Below are positions 29,888 to 41,212 of a stretch of 64,000 nt of DNA, piece after piece; positions within the stretch are counted from its first letter, which is position 1; each line of letters begins with the position of its first letter. The stretch is from Omphalotus guepiniiformis (Eukaryota; Basidiomycota; Agaricomycetes; Agaricales; Omphalotaceae). A program made the position numbers and the translations under genes. The DNA lies in assembly GCA_028554645.1 (NCBI GenBank), contig JAQOOI010000006.1, forward strand, positions 1-64,000, written 5' to 3'. The notes under the pieces are model-generated. The model saw only the letters and a program-made list of their open reading frames with translations, did not search any database and had not been told where the DNA came from.

Positions 29888-30455
29888 TTAAGTTTAAGTG
29901 GTGTTGCGATTTCGGGAAAGTGAACGTTCTTATATACGTTATCCACCATCGTCAAATCAGACATTCAAAGTGTTCAAGTCAAAGCAATCAAGGCAAATCA
30001 CCCTTTGTATTCCGCGACACGTACCTAAGAAAGTTCTTTGTGCTACTCGAGCTGCTTATTATTGCTTTGAACTAATTCTTTTTAGGGTTGATCATGGATA
30101 TTCGAAAGTCTTGGTTTTTTTCATGGTGCCGTGAACGTCTTAATTCCCTATATGCCACCGTCGTCGTTGGTGGTCGTGAGTCATGGACATGGTTGGGACA
30201 TGGTTCTTTGTCGCACCTTTGAGTCCTTTGACGCCGACGCGACGCGTCGCGTGGTGATCATGTGATTTGGGAATGAGGCCAAAGGTGACCAAGTTTATCT
30301 CGACTTTGGAGAACGGTTCACCTCGGGGTTCCATGGATATGGATATGGAGTATGTACTTTCCAGACGTATGAGAAGTCGAAACTCGGACGTCGATCGTCG
30401 GATGCGATTTTTGTATACATAACAGCGGCGAACTCGTTAACGACAGATGTGTTGT
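29888..30455. repeat. Segment directly repeated at 283-725
   Basis: It is the longer copy of the block-wise repeat described at 283-725, with extra sequence between blocks. No gene is supported; short frames here are not conserved between the copies. Confidence 0.7.
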
Positions 30456-30582
30456 TCATTTCATCGACAGTACAAATATATATGTATATACTAGTAAAGA
30501 TTAGTATCCAACAAGTCCGGTTAAGAAGAAAAAACTGGCGTGTTATGTGCTATCTTACCCAGTAGTAAGTAAATATGGTCGT

Positions 30583-31184
30583 TTAAACAATATTCAGAGT
30601 AGTATTCAAAGTCTCCAAGAACGGTGTCAATCCAGCCTATACGAAAAGCGAAAAGCGAAAATCAAAACCCCTTGATCAGTAACACAAAACCACCGTATCA
30701 CAACAAGAAACACTCACTCCAACAAGAGCAACATGTACAACACCGAGCTGCGCAATACCCTTCTCAATCGTATCCGGAATCGTAATAGTATAATTCTCAT
30801 GCGGAGCCTGTAAGCCCGGGCTATCGGAGGACTGAGGATTGAAAGGTCCGTTGTAGAGGATTGTTCCGAGATTGTTGTTTGGTCCTGGGCATCCCCCGGA
30901 GGAAGAGGAGGTACAAGAAACGATGCCGATGACTATTGCGACTTCGTCCGAGGGAGATTGGGAGTTCTTTGAGAGGATGAAAGGAGTCAGTTGGTCAGTC
31001 AGGCAGTTCATTGAAGGTAGGTGAAACTTACTGGACGGTTGATCATCACGGTCACGTTAGAACCAGGTGAGAACGAAGGCATATCTGCAGGAGCGCCTAT
31101 GTTTGCCTTCTGAGCGAAAGCAGATGTGGCCGCGAGGGCAGCGATGGAGATGCCAGTGAGAGCGGCGGTGAGAGAGAATTTCAT
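30583..31184 (-). CDS. Small secreted protein (151 aa)
   Basis: Three exons, 31032-31184, 30718-30966 and 30583-30636, are joined by GT-AG introns of 65 and 81 bp into 151 residues. The N-terminus is a clear signal peptide: Lys, a hydrophobic core, then Ala-Phe-Ala before the likely cleavage site. The mature part is a Ser/Gly/Pro-rich protein with two cysteines ('SCTSSSSGGCPGP'). It ends in a beta-rich segment, 'LGVVHVALVGAGLTPF' followed by 'LNTTLNIV'. The type is common among secreted proteins of mushroom-forming fungi; I do not know a function. The gene lies between the duplicated segment at 29.9 kb and a non-coding stretch, with no clear partner. Confidence 0.75.
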
Positions 31185-32758
31185 TGTTGGTTTAGAGTAG
31201 AGTAGGGGAATGGTGTTAGAGTCTTTCGGTGAAGGGTCTTTAGTGATAAGCTGAGTCGAGGAACTGTGAGTTCGATTCAATGGAGGAAAGGTAAGCAATT
31301 CAATGGTCCTTTTTATACCGTTCCAATTCCCAGCGTAGTGACTGCAGTATTTCCGTACGTCATCGCATTCTATTTCTGTAGCCCGCAAAGTGACTTTACG
31401 CCAATGCCGCTGGGAGCCAACGCCAAACGTGATAGTTTCGTCGCAAAATCGAAGGCGGTAAAATCAAAATCTTGTGAGAGCTCGGAATGGGGTGCTCGAC
31501 TCGAGTGGAGCCTCTGGAGTCTCTGGAGTTCGGTTGCTTCGGTGCATCAGCTGCTTCGTGACCCATAATGTAGACACTGCCAAAGGGTCCTGCAGTGGGG
31601 GTCATATGTAGAGTGGATCGCCATTCCCGATGCTCCATCGCCGTCACTTTCAGGCAGGCTTTTGCGGTGCTGCGGATCTTCAGAGCGACGTGACTTTAGA
31701 ACAAGCGATTCCGGTGGTTATTGACCGTGTCTGACTCTGCAGAATTCGAACATGATGTTGATTCGTATTTCATTTTCATGAGGAAACCGTGACTGCAGAT
31801 TCAACCATCTCAACAAGTCTTCGAGGAATGCAATGACTCTGAGGATCACATACCTGTGGAGCTCGAGGTAACTGCTGGCCGCTGACCACAGTCCAGTGAC
31901 GGATGGGGCATAGGATACCAACCTTCAGATTTCCCGCGCACAGCGACAGGGAAAGGAAGTCTCGAGTGGAGCGCGAAACGTTGACGGGCGATAAATTCCA
32001 CACTCATAACCTGCTTTCCGAGCTGTTCCCTGACGATCTTCGAATTTGTGCGTCGTCTGCTGGCTGGATCAAGGCTGGATGAATTAGAGTGAGATGTGAT
32101 ATCTCGGTGAATGAAACTTTGAGATTAACTTTCAAGGATGTGTGTAAATACACTTGACCAAGGAGAGACAGTTGGGGTTGGCGGCAAAAGCCAAGGTTGG
32201 GCAATGCGGTCGTGTGAAAGTGGCATAACCGGCAGCTTTCGATACAAACGCTTGTCAATAGTTTCTGTCACTTCCTTCCTTCCTTCCTCAAATTTTAGTG
32301 GCCAAGTTCGTTCAAACATCACATCCATATGTGTTTCAAATCCAGACAGACATTCCTGAACCAATGGTAAGGTATAATCGCGCTACAAACCGTAGCTTTT
32401 ATCAACTAATACGTGATCTACTATTTGTTCCCGAAAAGATAAAGAAAAACTGAACAACACGACTTGACATGTACAGAAAACCGAATAACAAAGGGCGATA
32501 ACAACAAAGGAGATGTACGACTCACAACAAAAGCCAAAGAGAGAACAAGGAAACCGAAAATTGATAAATAGTGTACAAGTCCGAGAGGTGTTCGTTGCCT
32601 CTCCTCATTGCTCCTACATCTTCCTTCCTTCCAATTGACGTCCATGTAGGTTCGTCAGGACGAGCACGACTGTCCTCTAGCCAACGACTCCCCCATAAAT
32701 ATGCGTCTCCGTCCTCCGCCACAGTACGATCCTTTTCTTTGAGGTGGCGACCTCAAAA
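31185..32758. other. Intergenic, no gene recognised
   Basis: A few frames of 60-130 codons exist on both strands, but none shows a recognisable domain, a convincing start or splice continuity. The stretch 31185-31330 would be the promoter of the secreted protein gene. I see nothing else to support. Confidence 0.5.
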
Positions 32759-33751
32759 CTAGTAGTGGGATGAAGGTATCATGGACGGACGGACGTAGAA
32801 AAGTTGAGGGAAGAACGAAGGTGGCGGTCTAGGACAGAACATGCTCCGTTCCACCGCATCGACGTCGAACGTTGGGTGGAAGATGAATGGAAATGGTGGG
32901 GAGAGGCCAGGGAGAGCAGGAGCGGGAATGGTAGGACGGGGGAGGAATCGAACGTCGCTAGCGAAGACGCGACGTCCGTGGTGGAAAACGAAAGGTTCTT
33001 GTGGACGATCATCATCCTCTTCCTCGACCACGTCTCCGAATGGGTCGAACACCCAATCACGAGTGGCACTCAGTGGCTCGACGTCGACGTGTGTCCTCGC
33101 GGGTCGTTTGCACGCTTCGGCTACCCTCGTTATCATTTCCAATTGCTTTTGGGTCTTTTTTATCATACTCGCGATGCTTCGGTCCCTTAGCCTTTCAATT
33201 TCTTCTTGGCTTGGGTACTGATAACCACCTTCTCGGATGGTTCTCGACGAGTTCGTACCAGGGACATATCCACCGCGTTGAGAAGAGATGCCGGACGATG
33301 AGTTGGAATGTGACGAGTTGTCGCCACTTTGGCTTGAATGCGGAAGATGGTCGGTGGTCTCGCGAGTGAATGGCGTTCGAGGATACATGGCCTTCTTCCA
33401 AGCCATCGGGTTATGCTCATTTTCGTTGAGCACGACGTCTCAGAACCTTCGACTCCTCGGTACCTATGATGTAGGACATGGGTGAGTAACGCAAAATCTC
33501 TTTGCTTGAAGTCGATTCAAACTCACCTTTTCCACAGAATTCTCCGCTGAACTCTCCCTCCTTCCCTGACACTCCTGACACTTGCATTGTGGCACTCTCG
33601 TCACAGCAGGCCTCGAGTTAGGGTTCCCGAACGCGAGAAACCGCGAATGAGGAGGAGGCGTAAGTGCTCGACGAGTTGCGGTCGTCGATGTGCTTGCCAC
33701 TCCTTCGATAGGCGCGGTGGTGTTCATGGTGGTGTTGACGGTAGAGCACAT
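32759..33751 (-). pseudogene. Ser/Pro-rich protein with an in-frame stop
   Basis: Exon 1 is 33527-33751 (75 codons, Thr/Ser/Pro-rich with 'TPPPHSRFLAFG'). Exon 2 is 32759-33463, in frame after a 63-bp intron. Exon 2 reads Arg-Arg-Phe, then TGA at 33440-33442, then 'DVVLNENEHN' and about 225 more codons. The paralogue at 63189 reads Gln-Phe-Trp-Asp-Val-Val-Leu at the same place, so the TGA stands for TGG. The rest of exon 2 is open and coding-like, with a helical block ('EEIERLRDRSIASMIKKT') and a Pro/Phe-rich end. Function unknown. Either this is a pseudogene or the annotated product starts downstream of the stop. Confidence 0.65.
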
Positions 33752-34293
33752 AGTGATAGGTGCTATAAGTTATGCTATGAAGAATGCGAATATATGAGAA
33801 TTATGCGTTAAGAACGAGAATGGGACGCGACGCGAGTCAATTTATATGTTAGAACACCTTTTGTGATCACGGGATTGTTGCATTGTGGCGAGTGTGGCCT
33901 GAACTCTGAAGCTGTGGCCATGGACGAATTAGGACTTTTTGAAGGACGAATTAGCTGTTTACTTTTTGAAAAGGCTATTCTTTCGAAGCAATGACAATGG
34001 TTGAATAGGCTTGCCATGCGTACGTTGAGTGGATAGATGACAATGAGTTGAGCACACACCTCCTCCCTCCTCCCTCCTCTGGATCCGTGCTTAAACTAGC
34101 GGGGCAAAGTAACAATGAACTCATTCTCTTCACTTCCAGTATCCTCGTCTCGGTTGACGATGAAGCGCTACCGGGAAATCCGGGTCCAGGTAGTGGTTCC
34201 CACTTTATTACTTTAGATACCATTTGACAAACAGAAAACAATTACATTCATCTACATCAACAATGTCAACGTTCAACGTTTACTGCCTAGTAG
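33752..34293. other. Intergenic; end of the inverted duplication arm
   Basis: About 33808-34241 matches the 3' flank of copy A (4281-4660) in inverted orientation, including a block around 'gcatggcaagcctattca'. No gene is seen. Confidence 0.6.
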
Positions 34294-35964
34294 CTACGCA
34301 GATGCTTCTCGTTCCTGTTGAAGAATGTCCATGACCGCATTAACGTCCACTTTCACTAGAGCACCACTCTGAACAGCCAAACCCTTCATAACACGCCCAA
34401 CACCGTTCTCATGAGGATGAACAGTGTATATGAACGTTTCGTCCAATCGCTTGCCTTCTGACGGATCCGTAACACTCATCTCTAGCGTCACTTGACGGAG
34501 ATTGGGCTTCCAGGACTTCACAACGTCTTTTGCGTAGTAACGTAGCGCCTTAGTCACGAAGGAATCCGGTAAAAGTCGTATAACCCGTCGGGTGTAGACC
34601 TTGAGTGTCTTGAGTCTTGATAGTTTGGCATTCATGAGATACGATGTCGAGCTTTGCTAGAATCAAGTACGGGAATATCAATTCAGCATTTTCATTTGAT
34701 TAGTTATCGTGTGACGTACCAATTTCAAGTAATGAACATCCAGGTCAAGGTGAATTATGTGGGGAAATGCCCTTATAAAGTTGAATAAGCACTGAGCAAG
34801 GCGACGACTGCAAGGCAGCTCTCCAGCACGGCAGGTCAAACTGAACTGCCGAAGGATGCACACGTTCTTAAATTTATGAGTCAAATGAGACTGGTCAAAG
34901 TGTGCATGGACCTCGGAGATGGGACGTTTAGACTCGCATATGGGAATACAATCTATGCAGTTTCCAGTGAACGATTTCAATCTCGGCACTAGTTCATTTG
35001 GGATAGGTCGAGAACTGAAGTACTCAAGGGATTCGATGCGAGGATGATTGGCTAGAAGAGGAAGAAAATCGAGTTTGGTATCTCCAGCTCTTCCATAACC
35101 ATTAACTAGGAGAGAACAGAGCGAGGGAAATGCCATGTTCTTGAGAACTTCATTGACGGGATCGGCATCTCGATTGTGGGAAATAGGAATGGCGAGGCCA
35201 AGGAATGTCAGGTTCGTGAAAGTATTCGCGATGACGATCAGTAGCTGCGCAAGGAGTTGGGGCTTGGGTGTTCGTGAAACTGGATAGGATACCATTAGTA
35301 ACAAGATAGAGATATAGTGTCAATCACGCACCCAGTCCGCATTCCAGAATACCCAAATGTAGCGACGTCAAGTTCTGGTCCTCAAATGAGCTCTGTTGAG
35401 GGTGAAGAATGAACTGACACGGACACAATGAGAAATACGTCAACGCACCAAGATGCTCATGGTATCCTGCACAGTCGTGTCCGGAAACTCGCAAACCAGA
35501 CTCAAGTCAACGAGATTTCGAAAACACCCAATATCCAGTGATCCAACCACTCGAGGAAATGGAATAACGCGAGTGTCGACAGATAGTCTCTTCATAGGCG
35601 GCCTTCCACCCGATTGCTCCACGACATTCTTCAAGACAAGGTGCGCCATGTTCTGGAACGCGTCAACAGCCTGACGCAATGCCGATGTTGAGCGGAATTC
35701 GTTGTCGTTAAACTCGAGCTGCAAGTCCTTCACGAACGAAGCCGGGTGGGGTAAGCTCGAAAGGGCTCGTTCTTTCGGAACAAGAGAAAGAGTCGATCCC
35801 GTGCGCTGGTTCACTTCGAATTCTGAATATAGGAAAGGGATGAAAATATTGTAGTTTCGTTTACAAGTTCGACAGAGGTTAGATATGGTTTTTCGGCTCT
35901 TAGTAAAGTTGACTATAAGTTCGGAGAGCTCAGCGGGTAGAGCGTTGAATCCACTGGGATACAT
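34294..35964 (-). CDS. F-box/LRR-like protein (copy B)
   Basis: Exons 35449-35964, 35332-35392, 34720-35279 and 34294-34656 join to 499 residues, exactly the exon lengths of copy A. The F-box-like start reads 'LPAELSELIVNF', leucine-rich segments follow ('LVDLSLVCEFPD', 'LTFLGLAIPIS'), and the C-terminal signature is 'YTVHPHENGVGRVMKGL'. Compared with copy A it has many amino-acid changes but no stop, frameshift or broken splice site. Both copies therefore look functional. Likely role by family: substrate receptor of an SCF ubiquitin ligase; target unknown. Confidence 0.85.
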
Positions 35965-36539
35965 TGTGGTCAAACAAGACCGCGTCGACGGTTAAGAACA
36001 GAAGAGAAGAGACAGGGATGAAGATTTGCTTGTGTTTTCGTGTTAGCCACTCTCACGAGCGCACGTGACAGTGATATTCCGGCCACATACCAGGCCGGGA
36101 TGTACAGACGACACTCAAACTTCAAGACAAAAAGCAAACATATTAGGCACTGGCAATGCCCTCCCGTCTCGAATGGTGCGTGGAAATCGCGATATTACGA
36201 GGAACGTGAATGACACGCGTGCTGCAATACCTAACGTCCTCGAGACTGCCGTCGGGGTAAAAGATGTCCGAGGGTATCGAAGGTCGAGAGGATTAGACGG
36301 ATTATTCGACTCATTAGAAGAGAGAGAATATACCAGTATGCTGTGAGTCGAGTTCATCCTCCGCTCGACGTACATATCCGAAAGCATTCGCGAGGTGAAT
36401 AACCAGATTGGATAATCGCCAGTACTACCGCACTCCCGAAATTGAATGTCGGCTCTAGGGAACGTGAAAGTGACCATACTACGCAGAAATATCCTCCCCT
36501 TATTGTACAAAGGACAACTAGCGCTTTAATTACATGAGG

Positions 36540-37649
36540 TTACCAAGAGCCGAACGTCAACTCCCATTCATATGAGGGGAGAGAATCTACAAGAATGGAA
36601 GAAACTTGCGGTGAAATTAACTAACGGAACGCAAAATCAGTCCGTACCAGACCAAAAAGAATAAATGAACCACATACCCTCTCAGCCTCCTCAGCCTCAT
36701 GTCGAAAATAGATCTCGAGAGTAGTCACATCCGGAAAATTCTGTATCATTTCCTCCAACAGCTTTGTCAATATGTTCGCTTCGGGGGCATCTTCCAGGTA
36801 TATGCGGACCCAAGACACCTCCTCCTTCGAGAGAACTACAAAACAACTTCTGTCGCTATCGTATGACTCCATTATGGGCTGCCACGAGAAGGCGTTGTCG
36901 TTGGAAAATGTAGGGAAAACGGATAAGACATTGAAAACAGGCAAGTAGGTGTCGCGTTCAAAACTGAATATGACCGGTTTTCTCGATGTATCAGGGGCTG
37001 CATAAAGGCGCCGGTAGACTTTGAGCACCCTCTCTGGGTCACCATAGCTACGCAGACCTAAGATCTGGAGCGATTCTGACTGTGAACTGAAGAACTTGGA
37101 AATATCGAGAAAAGAGCTGCAATGTAGAGTGTGTAGCTTGAAAATTCCGTCTCTGTGAGAGAGGAAAATCTTAATCAGCCGGGATAGTGAGTCGAATTTC
37201 GAGGACGCACCTCAGAATATCCTCTAATCGCCCTTGCAAAAGATGATCTTCACGAGAATAATGTAGACGTAGGGCTATGAGTGCACACAAATTGGTGAGT
37301 GCATCACAGAGGTACCAAGCTGCTCGTCTCGACGAGTTATCTTTGCAGTTCCAGCGTAACGGGAATTCGACTGTCAGGGAATGCACCAGGCTTGCTTTGC
37401 GTCGGTTCAACCTCAACGTGTCTATAACCGACGTCTTTTCGTGATTCATGTGGTGCATGATGTTTTTGTAAAGGATAATTTCGGCATCAGCTTGGTACGA
37501 TGGATGTATGCGGGCCAATGTCGTTAACTCGGCTGGTGAACATAGAGAAGCGATATGGCGTTTTAATTCGGGAGGCAGAGACTAGACAATGCTCAGTTTC
37601 TAGATGTTAGATGCATGAAATAAGCACGTACGATAGCTAGGTTGCTCAT
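36540..37649 (-). CDS. F-box-like protein, intact copy (314 aa)
   Basis: Exon 1 is 37632-37649 (Met-Ser-Asn-Leu-Ala-Ile), exon 2 37211-37581, exon 3 36678-37152 and exon 4 36540-36620. All introns are GT-AG of 50-58 bp and the frame is open for 315 codons including TAA. The N-terminus 'LPPELKRHIASLC' is F-box-like. The remainder is helical and leucine-rich without a recognised ligand domain, ending 'WELTFGSW'. The sister copy at 914-2025 carries a stop at codon 12 and a lost donor. This gene and copy B run in the same direction, about 575 bp apart. Confidence 0.8.
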
Positions 37650-37881
37650 AATGGACGTTTGAAGGCAAGTTGAATGGAGAGAAAAGTCTGTGCATGATGC
37701 CACAAATCGCCAGCGAGGCGGTGGTTTCTGAATCTATTGTGGGATGACTAAGAGGGGATGAGTCAATGGGTTTGACTAACGCCTCACTCAGGCTGCACGA
37801 TTATGTAAAGTTTGGATCTCCTATCCACTCCCACCAGCCTACGATGTCAGACTCGATAGAAAGTGACGAACACCCCTCTGT

Positions 37882-38636
37882 CACTGCTGGGGCCCATAAA
37901 TCTTTGTTGGCAAAAATAGGTGTGGCAAAAAGGAAGACAAAATTTTTGGCTTATTTTTGATAGCACAAATATTTCATTTTTGGAAGAAAAGATGCGACAA
38001 AGATGCAGCATCTTTGCCATATTTTTTCAGATAATATATTTGCATATATATACCATGAGAAGTGACAATTTTGCAGGCAAAAATTGAGGATAAGTATGCA
38101 AGCTATTGCAAGGACAAAGGGAATCATTTTTGCCTCTGAAGATGAGGATAAGTATATAAACTATTTCAGGGATAAAAGAAATCATTTTTTCAAGAAAGGA
38201 TGTGGATTTTTGCTACAATAAAGCAACATTTTTGCTCTTTAAGATTACCAAGAACAAAAATATTTTATTTGTATCTTGAAGAGCAAGAATATTGCTGTTT
38301 ATTGTAGCACATATCCACATCCTTTCTTGCAAAAATGATTCCTTTAATATCTGTAATGAATTATCTTTATCCTCAATCTTTGTGCCCAAAAATGATTACT
38401 TTTATTCCTGAAATATTTTATATACTTATTCTCATCTTTGCAGGCAAAAATAATTTCCTTAGTCCTTGCAATAGCTTACATACTTATCTGAAAAGACTTG
38501 GCAAAGATGCTGCATCTTTGCTGTATCTTTTGCCCCAAAAATGTAATATCTGTATTTTCAAAAATAAGCTAACAAATTTGTCTCCCTTTTTGCCACACCC
38601 ATTTTTGCCACCAAAGATTTATGGGCCCCAGCAGTG
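37882..38636. mobile_element. Foldback element with CACTG termini (non-autonomous, CACTA-like)
   Basis: The 755-bp unit is nearly one long imperfect inverted repeat. The left end starts CACTGCTGGGGCCCATAAAT and the right end is its complement, ATTTATGGGCCCCAGCAGTG with one base inserted. The inner arms remain complementary for more than 300 bp, and only a short loop lies near 38250. TGT flanks both ends, a possible 3-bp target duplication. CACTG ends with a 3-bp duplication are typical of the CACTA/CMC superfamily. It encodes no protein. Nothing else is seen in 37650-37881. Confidence 0.75.
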
Positions 38637-38921
38637 TGTGACTGTCCCAGGCATAATCTCATTGCGTAGCAAGTTAGCAACCCTGGACACTAGCAACCTT
38701 ATCATTGTAAAACCTCGAAGATACCAAGTAATTAGTAGAGTATGTAACACAACCCAGCAACGCGCTGTATACAGAAGAAAAGACATGATTGAGCAGACAC
38801 GCAGCTCCTGCGTAGCTCCTACATAGAGTACTTACGACCCACCACATCACTTGCTCAGATATTGATCAACTATTCCAGGAATCCTGTTATCAAGATCCTT
38901 CGACAGCTCAACCAGTTCGTC

Positions 38922-40164
38922 CTATGCCGCAACATCCTCGAGTCAGACATCAGTACACAGATATACGAGAGCCCACTCACCCAATACTTCTCCTGCACTT
39001 CAAATCCTCTCTTACTCATCGCAATATCGCTAACTTCAACAATCTCGTTGAACGATACGTATCCACCCTTCATTTTCTCCTCATTCTCCGTTCCACCCAC
39101 AGCAGCATAAACAAGTTGTCGACTACCTTCTTCAGTGGTGAATGCAAGCATTCGCTCCATCAAACCATCCACCATCGCCATAACGCCCGTCATAGATCTC
39201 CGGAAATCGCTATAGCAATAACCTGGGTTTAAGGAGTTGACTGTAATTGCAGGACAGGTTTTGGAAATTCGTTTCTGGAGTTCACGGGCGAAGAGAACAT
39301 TCAACACTGTCTTCGAATCAATTGAGTACTAAGTGAATAGCTAGTGATCGGCGTACGTTTTGAATCGCTATACTGGTCGGTTACGGACCTAAAAGAAAAA
39401 AGTCGTATGGTGAATGTGATAGTGAGACGGATATTACTTACGTTTTCTGGCTATACTCCTTGCTAGAAAGGGCTTCGAGCATTTTCGGCTGATCGGTCCA
39501 TTTCTTGTCTAGAGTACCCCAATAATGCATGTCGCTCGAAACCAAAACAATTCTTGGCGAAGTATTGTGCTCGTTGGCGGTCTTCACCATAAACGGAAGT
39601 AAAAGTAGGGCATGGAAATTTGGAGCGATGTCGTTCACTTGGAAGCTTTTCGAGGGCGTTATGATCAACTTTAGCTCCTCTATCCAAACTTGTGACCTTT
39701 ACTTACATTGGCGCAAATCCATCAGCAGTTTTCTCGTCCGAAGGGGACGCCATTACACCTGCGTTTTCCACCAATATGTCGAGACGACCACCTTCCTTCT
39801 CGAATTTGTCTGCAAAAGCCTTGACGGAATCGAATTTGCTGAGGTCAATGAGCCATAGCTCTGCACGATCGTAACTTGTAGCCTCTCGCAACTCTGCCGA
39901 AAGATTAATCAATATCGACGGTTTACGGGTGCATAAAAGCAAGTGAAACACACTTGAAAGAGCCGCCTCCCCCTTTTCCTTGCTCCTGCATCCCAAAATA
40001 AGCCTTTCTGGATTCATAGTGGCAAAATGCTTCGCAGCCTCAAAGCCGAGACCTGTATTCGCTCCTATAACGACGACAGTCTTCCCAGAGAGATCAGTCT
40101 TCACTACTGGCTTCAGCTTCTGACATTGTTCGCGAATGAAACGAGAGAGGGTAAGACGGGCCAT
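38922..40164 (-). CDS. Short-chain dehydrogenase/reductase, possibly C-terminally truncated
   Basis: Six main exons and a short last one join in frame: 39954-40164, 39707-39893, 39442-39645, 39357-39388, 38981-39306 and 38922-38936. The product is about 324 residues. The Rossmann motif is 'GANTGLG' near residue 35, 'NAGV' follows, and the catalytic residues are the Ser in 'VLVSSDMH' and Tyr and Lys in 'YSDSK'. This is the retinol-dehydrogenase-like type, an NAD(P)-dependent oxidoreductase of unknown substrate. The final exon meets TAG at 38922-38924 after five codons. The frame then stays open for 24 codons to TGA at 38847-38849 and reads 'DELVELSKDL', like the usual tail of this family. The TAG thus probably replaces TGG (Trp) and removes the last 25 residues; the active site is unaffected. 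Confidence 0.8.
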
Positions 40165-41212
40165 TGTGCTTGAACTTGAACGTGTAACGTGTAGCCTTGA
40201 GACAGTGAACGCCAGTCTTATATGACTTACGAATCATGATACCAATCGATGACGCGTCTTGGCCGAACGACTCTCTAGACTCGATTCACGGGGCCAAATC
40301 ACAGTGATTGTCGTTCATGGTATGTCTTTCTGAATTACGAAAGCCGAGGCTGCAAAACAGTAAAAGAAGCGGAGATTGTCATTCACGTCAGTGAACTCAC
40401 GTAACTGATCAAATTTCAAAGCTGGACGTTTGCCGTTTTGCCGCGATTTCTCAAGTTTAGCCTTGAGTGAAAACGTATAAAAGAGAAGAAAAAGCCAGCT
40501 TGAGGTACGCGTAGGGTGATAGAGTATCATAGAGGAACGTCTTTGAGGTACGCGTTAGCTTCTGTCAGTCTTGGCATTGGGGAAAAGTACGTGCTCTTTA
40601 GAATAAACCATACGCATATACTCAACTCCATACAACCAAGTAAGAATCAATATCCTCAACGGCGGGCCATCGAATTCCTTCATAACATTCTTCACTCTCA
40701 ACCCATCCTTCGTTTTCCGCCATCTTCCCATTCTCCCTCAGCTTCGCACTAGACTCACTGGACATCGTAACGCTTAGCAACCTCCTCTAACGACCAGGCC
40801 GATGAGTAGATAAGAAGGAAGAAGGAAGTAAGAAGGTGCTGAGGTGCGGGGAAGTAAGCAGAGAAGTGAAAGCAAAGGGAGAGGAGCAGAGAAGATTCGT
40901 GACACTATCAGAAAGGTTCGGCGAATCGGACCGAGGACCCACGTGGAGAAATCGCAGCCGTTCAACAAAGATACGAAAGTATGTCCCAATTGCTTTCTTT
41001 CTCGTCGCTCGTTGGATCAGGGACCGTACACCTCTGAGCTCAAGAAGATAGAACACGGAACTCTACCAGAAACAAGTGGCCTTGAAAACTTACAGGCCAC
41101 AAGGGCCACAGCGGTGAGATCTGTTGGTTAGCGGGGCCCCGTGAGAAATGGCCCACCTTAAATATCGAGCAAATTGAGTCTCTCTGTTCTAACTTCTTAA
41201 CCACAATCATCA
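40165..41212. other. Intergenic, partly repeated at 46370-47060
   Basis: About 40620-41050 shares blocks with 46370-47060 in the same orientation: 'ctccctcagcttcgcacta' near 40735, 'gtgagtagataggaaggaag' (variant) near 40805, and 'ttcggcgaatcggaccgagga' region near 40918. From about 41060 the second inverted duplication begins. No gene is supported. Confidence 0.55.

Larger units (their letters stand above)
33808..37649 (-). repeat. Right arm of large inverted duplication (partner 914-4660)
   Basis: It contains the F-box/LRR-like copy B, the intact F-box-like gene and the shared intergenic sequence 35965-36539 (matching 2026-2589), all inverted relative to the left arm. Confidence 0.9.

Noticed and set aside
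30583..31184. Hydrophobin
   Set aside because: Only two cysteines in the mature protein; hydrophobins need eight in a fixed pattern.
37882..38636. Possible hairpin RNA gene or CRISPR-like array
   Set aside because: There is one long inverted repeat with transposon-like ends, not spaced direct repeats.
38640..38840. Possible tRNA
   Set aside because: No cloverleaf, no conserved loop sequences.
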